Assembly (NCBI GenBank): GCA_052170135.1
Contig: JBQNBC010000001.1
Location: 248,001 to 312,000, forward strand
Reading direction: 5' to 3'
From: Wolinella sp052170135
Lineage (GTDB): Bacteria; Campylobacterota; Campylobacteria; Campylobacterales; Helicobacteraceae
DNA: 64,000 nt
A model generated the notes under the pieces. That model saw only the letters and a list, made by a program, of their open reading frames with translations. It was not told the origin of the DNA and searched no databases. Both the position numbers and the translations under genes were made by a program. Shown in pieces: positions 63,293 to 64,000 of this stretch (position 1 is the first letter of the stretch; every line of letters begins with the position of its first letter).

Positions 63293-63630
63293 TTAAGCTT
63301 ATTAGAACTCACTAAGTAGAATCTTGTAGCTAGGTCTAATATCTATCTGTCATACTATTCTATTTTGATTAAAAAATACCAAGCAAGCATAAAAATGGAT
63401 ACTGAATGTGCAAGGTGCGCTGTTGTGCACGCTTTAAAAGCATGAGAATCAAAGCGGAGCTTTTTGTATTTTGCATAATTTGAATATTTGCAACATGCCA
63501 TATTTTATAGCTTTGCAATGTAAATAGAAGAAACTAAAAAATAAAGAAATGTAAAATCTACACGATTCTGCCAGTGTAAATGGTGTTGTTGGCATGGTAG
63601 ATGCCTAAAATCTCACTGGTAAGCAATTCA
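63293..63630. other. Uncharacterised intergenic stretch comEA-gdhA
   Basis: About 340 bases with no open frame of note and no tRNA or rRNA seen. It contains several short inverted repeats (TGCCA...TGGCA near 63570-63595; GGCAT...ATGCC near 63590-63605) that could belong to a small RNA, but nothing recognisable. Confidence 0.4.
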
Positions 63631-63674
63631 CAAAAGCGAAGAATCGCACTTTTATTTACGATTCTTGCATTTTG
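63631..63674 (-). terminator. Hairpin behind gdhA
   Basis: AAGAATCG (63639-63646) pairs with CGATTCTT (63659-63666), and outer CAAAA (63631-63635) with TTTTG (63670-63674), across a small internal loop. It lies 19 bases past the gdhA stop on the minus strand and is followed there by TTTTG. Likely terminator. Confidence 0.55.
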
Positions 63675-63692
63675 CTATTTTTTAAGTGAGGT

Positions 63693-64000
63693 TTAATACC
63701 CCTGCTCAATCATTGCATCAGCTACCTTGCGGAATCCAGCGATATTCGCGCCTAGCACTAGATTGTGTGGCTCGCCAAACTCCTTTGCAGTCTCTTTTGC
63801 TGAACGATAGATTCCTTTCATGATTCTATGTAGCTTTATATCTACCTCTTCAAAGCTCCACGCGGTCATAGATGCATTCTGACTCATCTCTAATCCACTT
63901 GTCGCAACACCTCCAGCATTTGCCGCTTTGCCTGGACCGTAGCAGATTTTTGCCGCGAGGAATCTCTCTATAGCTCCTGGTGTAGAAGGCATATTTGCCC
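63693..64000 (-). CDS. gdhA: NADP-specific glutamate dehydrogenase, C-terminal part
   Basis: Only the last 102 residues are in the window; the gene continues past base 64000. NMPSTPGAIERFLAAKICYG, then KAANAGGVATSGLEMSQNA and the ending NLVLGANIAGFRKVADAMIEQGY are the conserved C-terminus of the hexameric NADP-GDH (50S type I). It makes glutamate from 2-oxoglutarate and ammonia. Confidence 0.92.
   Translation of the reverse strand, partial: ANMPSTPGAIERFLAAKICYGPGKAANAGGVATSGLEMSQNASMTAWSFEEVDIKLHRIMKGIYRSAKETAKEFGEPHNLVLGANIAGFRKVADAMIEQGY

Noticed and set aside
1..64000. tRNA, rRNA or CRISPR arrays
   Set aside because: I saw no tRNA- or rRNA-like sequence and no regularly spaced repeats anywhere in the window.

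Overview
The window is a chromosomal segment of a Helicobacter-like member of the Campylobacterota. The reasons are the gene order around lysS-glyA (cvpA, lysS, glyA, a DUF1882 gene, a SPOR-domain gene, as I remember it from Campylobacter and Helicobacter), a Campylobacter-type pgl N-glycosylation locus, ThyX in place of ThyA, and sigma-70 promoters with extended -10 boxes and no clear -35. I cannot fix the species. GC looks near 40 percent in most of the window. It drops to about 20-35 percent in sampled lines of the dnaA-gyrB stretch.

Layout. 0-3.5 kb: rimO and tilS, then a graveyard of frameshifted fragments of a toxin-like (DUF3519/barnase-like) gene fused in frame behind the tilS stop. 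3.6-9.8 kb (minus): cvpA-lysS-glyA-DUF1882-SPOR-trpE. 9.9-12.9 kb: yajQ, lnt, a pseudouridine synthase. 13-27.5 kb (minus): one long tightly packed unit, ruvC-thyX, then glycosyltransferases, two AsnB-type amidotransferases, pglB, pglA, a fused pglC-pglD, pglE and pglF. 27.5-29.1 kb: dnaA with DnaA-box-like sites on both sides, the probable oriC. Genes diverge from it: nearly all minus to the left, all plus to the right as far as 35.5 kb (dnaN, gyrB, plsY, folB, two glycosyltransferases). 35.6-38.8 kb: a UDP-HexNAc dehydrogenase and the pglK flippase. 38.8-39.4 kb: decayed genes with a 12-4-12 palindromic operator-like site. 39.5-46.8 kb: yciH, dnaE, a two-component system, fur and an EamA transporter.

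46.98-52.88 kb is a discrete 5.9-kb mobile unit. It has 24-bp terminal inverted repeats with one mismatch and an 8-bp flanking direct repeat. It carries an intact type III restriction-modification pair (mod, res) and an internally deleted IS1595-type transposase. It contains two exact copies of the neisserial DNA uptake core GCCGTCTGAA, one as the full 12-mer ATGCCGTCTGAA, plus degenerate relatives. It also lacks the GATTC/GAATC enrichment of the host genes. I read it as a passenger-carrying IS1595 element that reached this Helicobacter-like genome from the Neisseriaceae. This is the most interesting signal in the window.

52.9-64 kb returns to ordinary chromosome: der, an exported protein, a TraT lipoprotein, a CopD-like membrane protein, PBP1A and bioF, a divergent regulator/soluble kinase pair, an FAD oxidoreductase, DUF2325, comEA, and the 3' end of gdhA at the window edge.

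How the genes work together. PglF, PglE and PglD make UDP-diNAc-bacillosamine, PglC loads it on undecaprenyl phosphate, PglA and other GT4/GT2 enzymes extend it, PglK flips it and PglB transfers it to asparagine. The two AsnB paralogs and the UDP-HexNAc dehydrogenase suggest that uronic acids in the glycan are amidated. That last step is inference.
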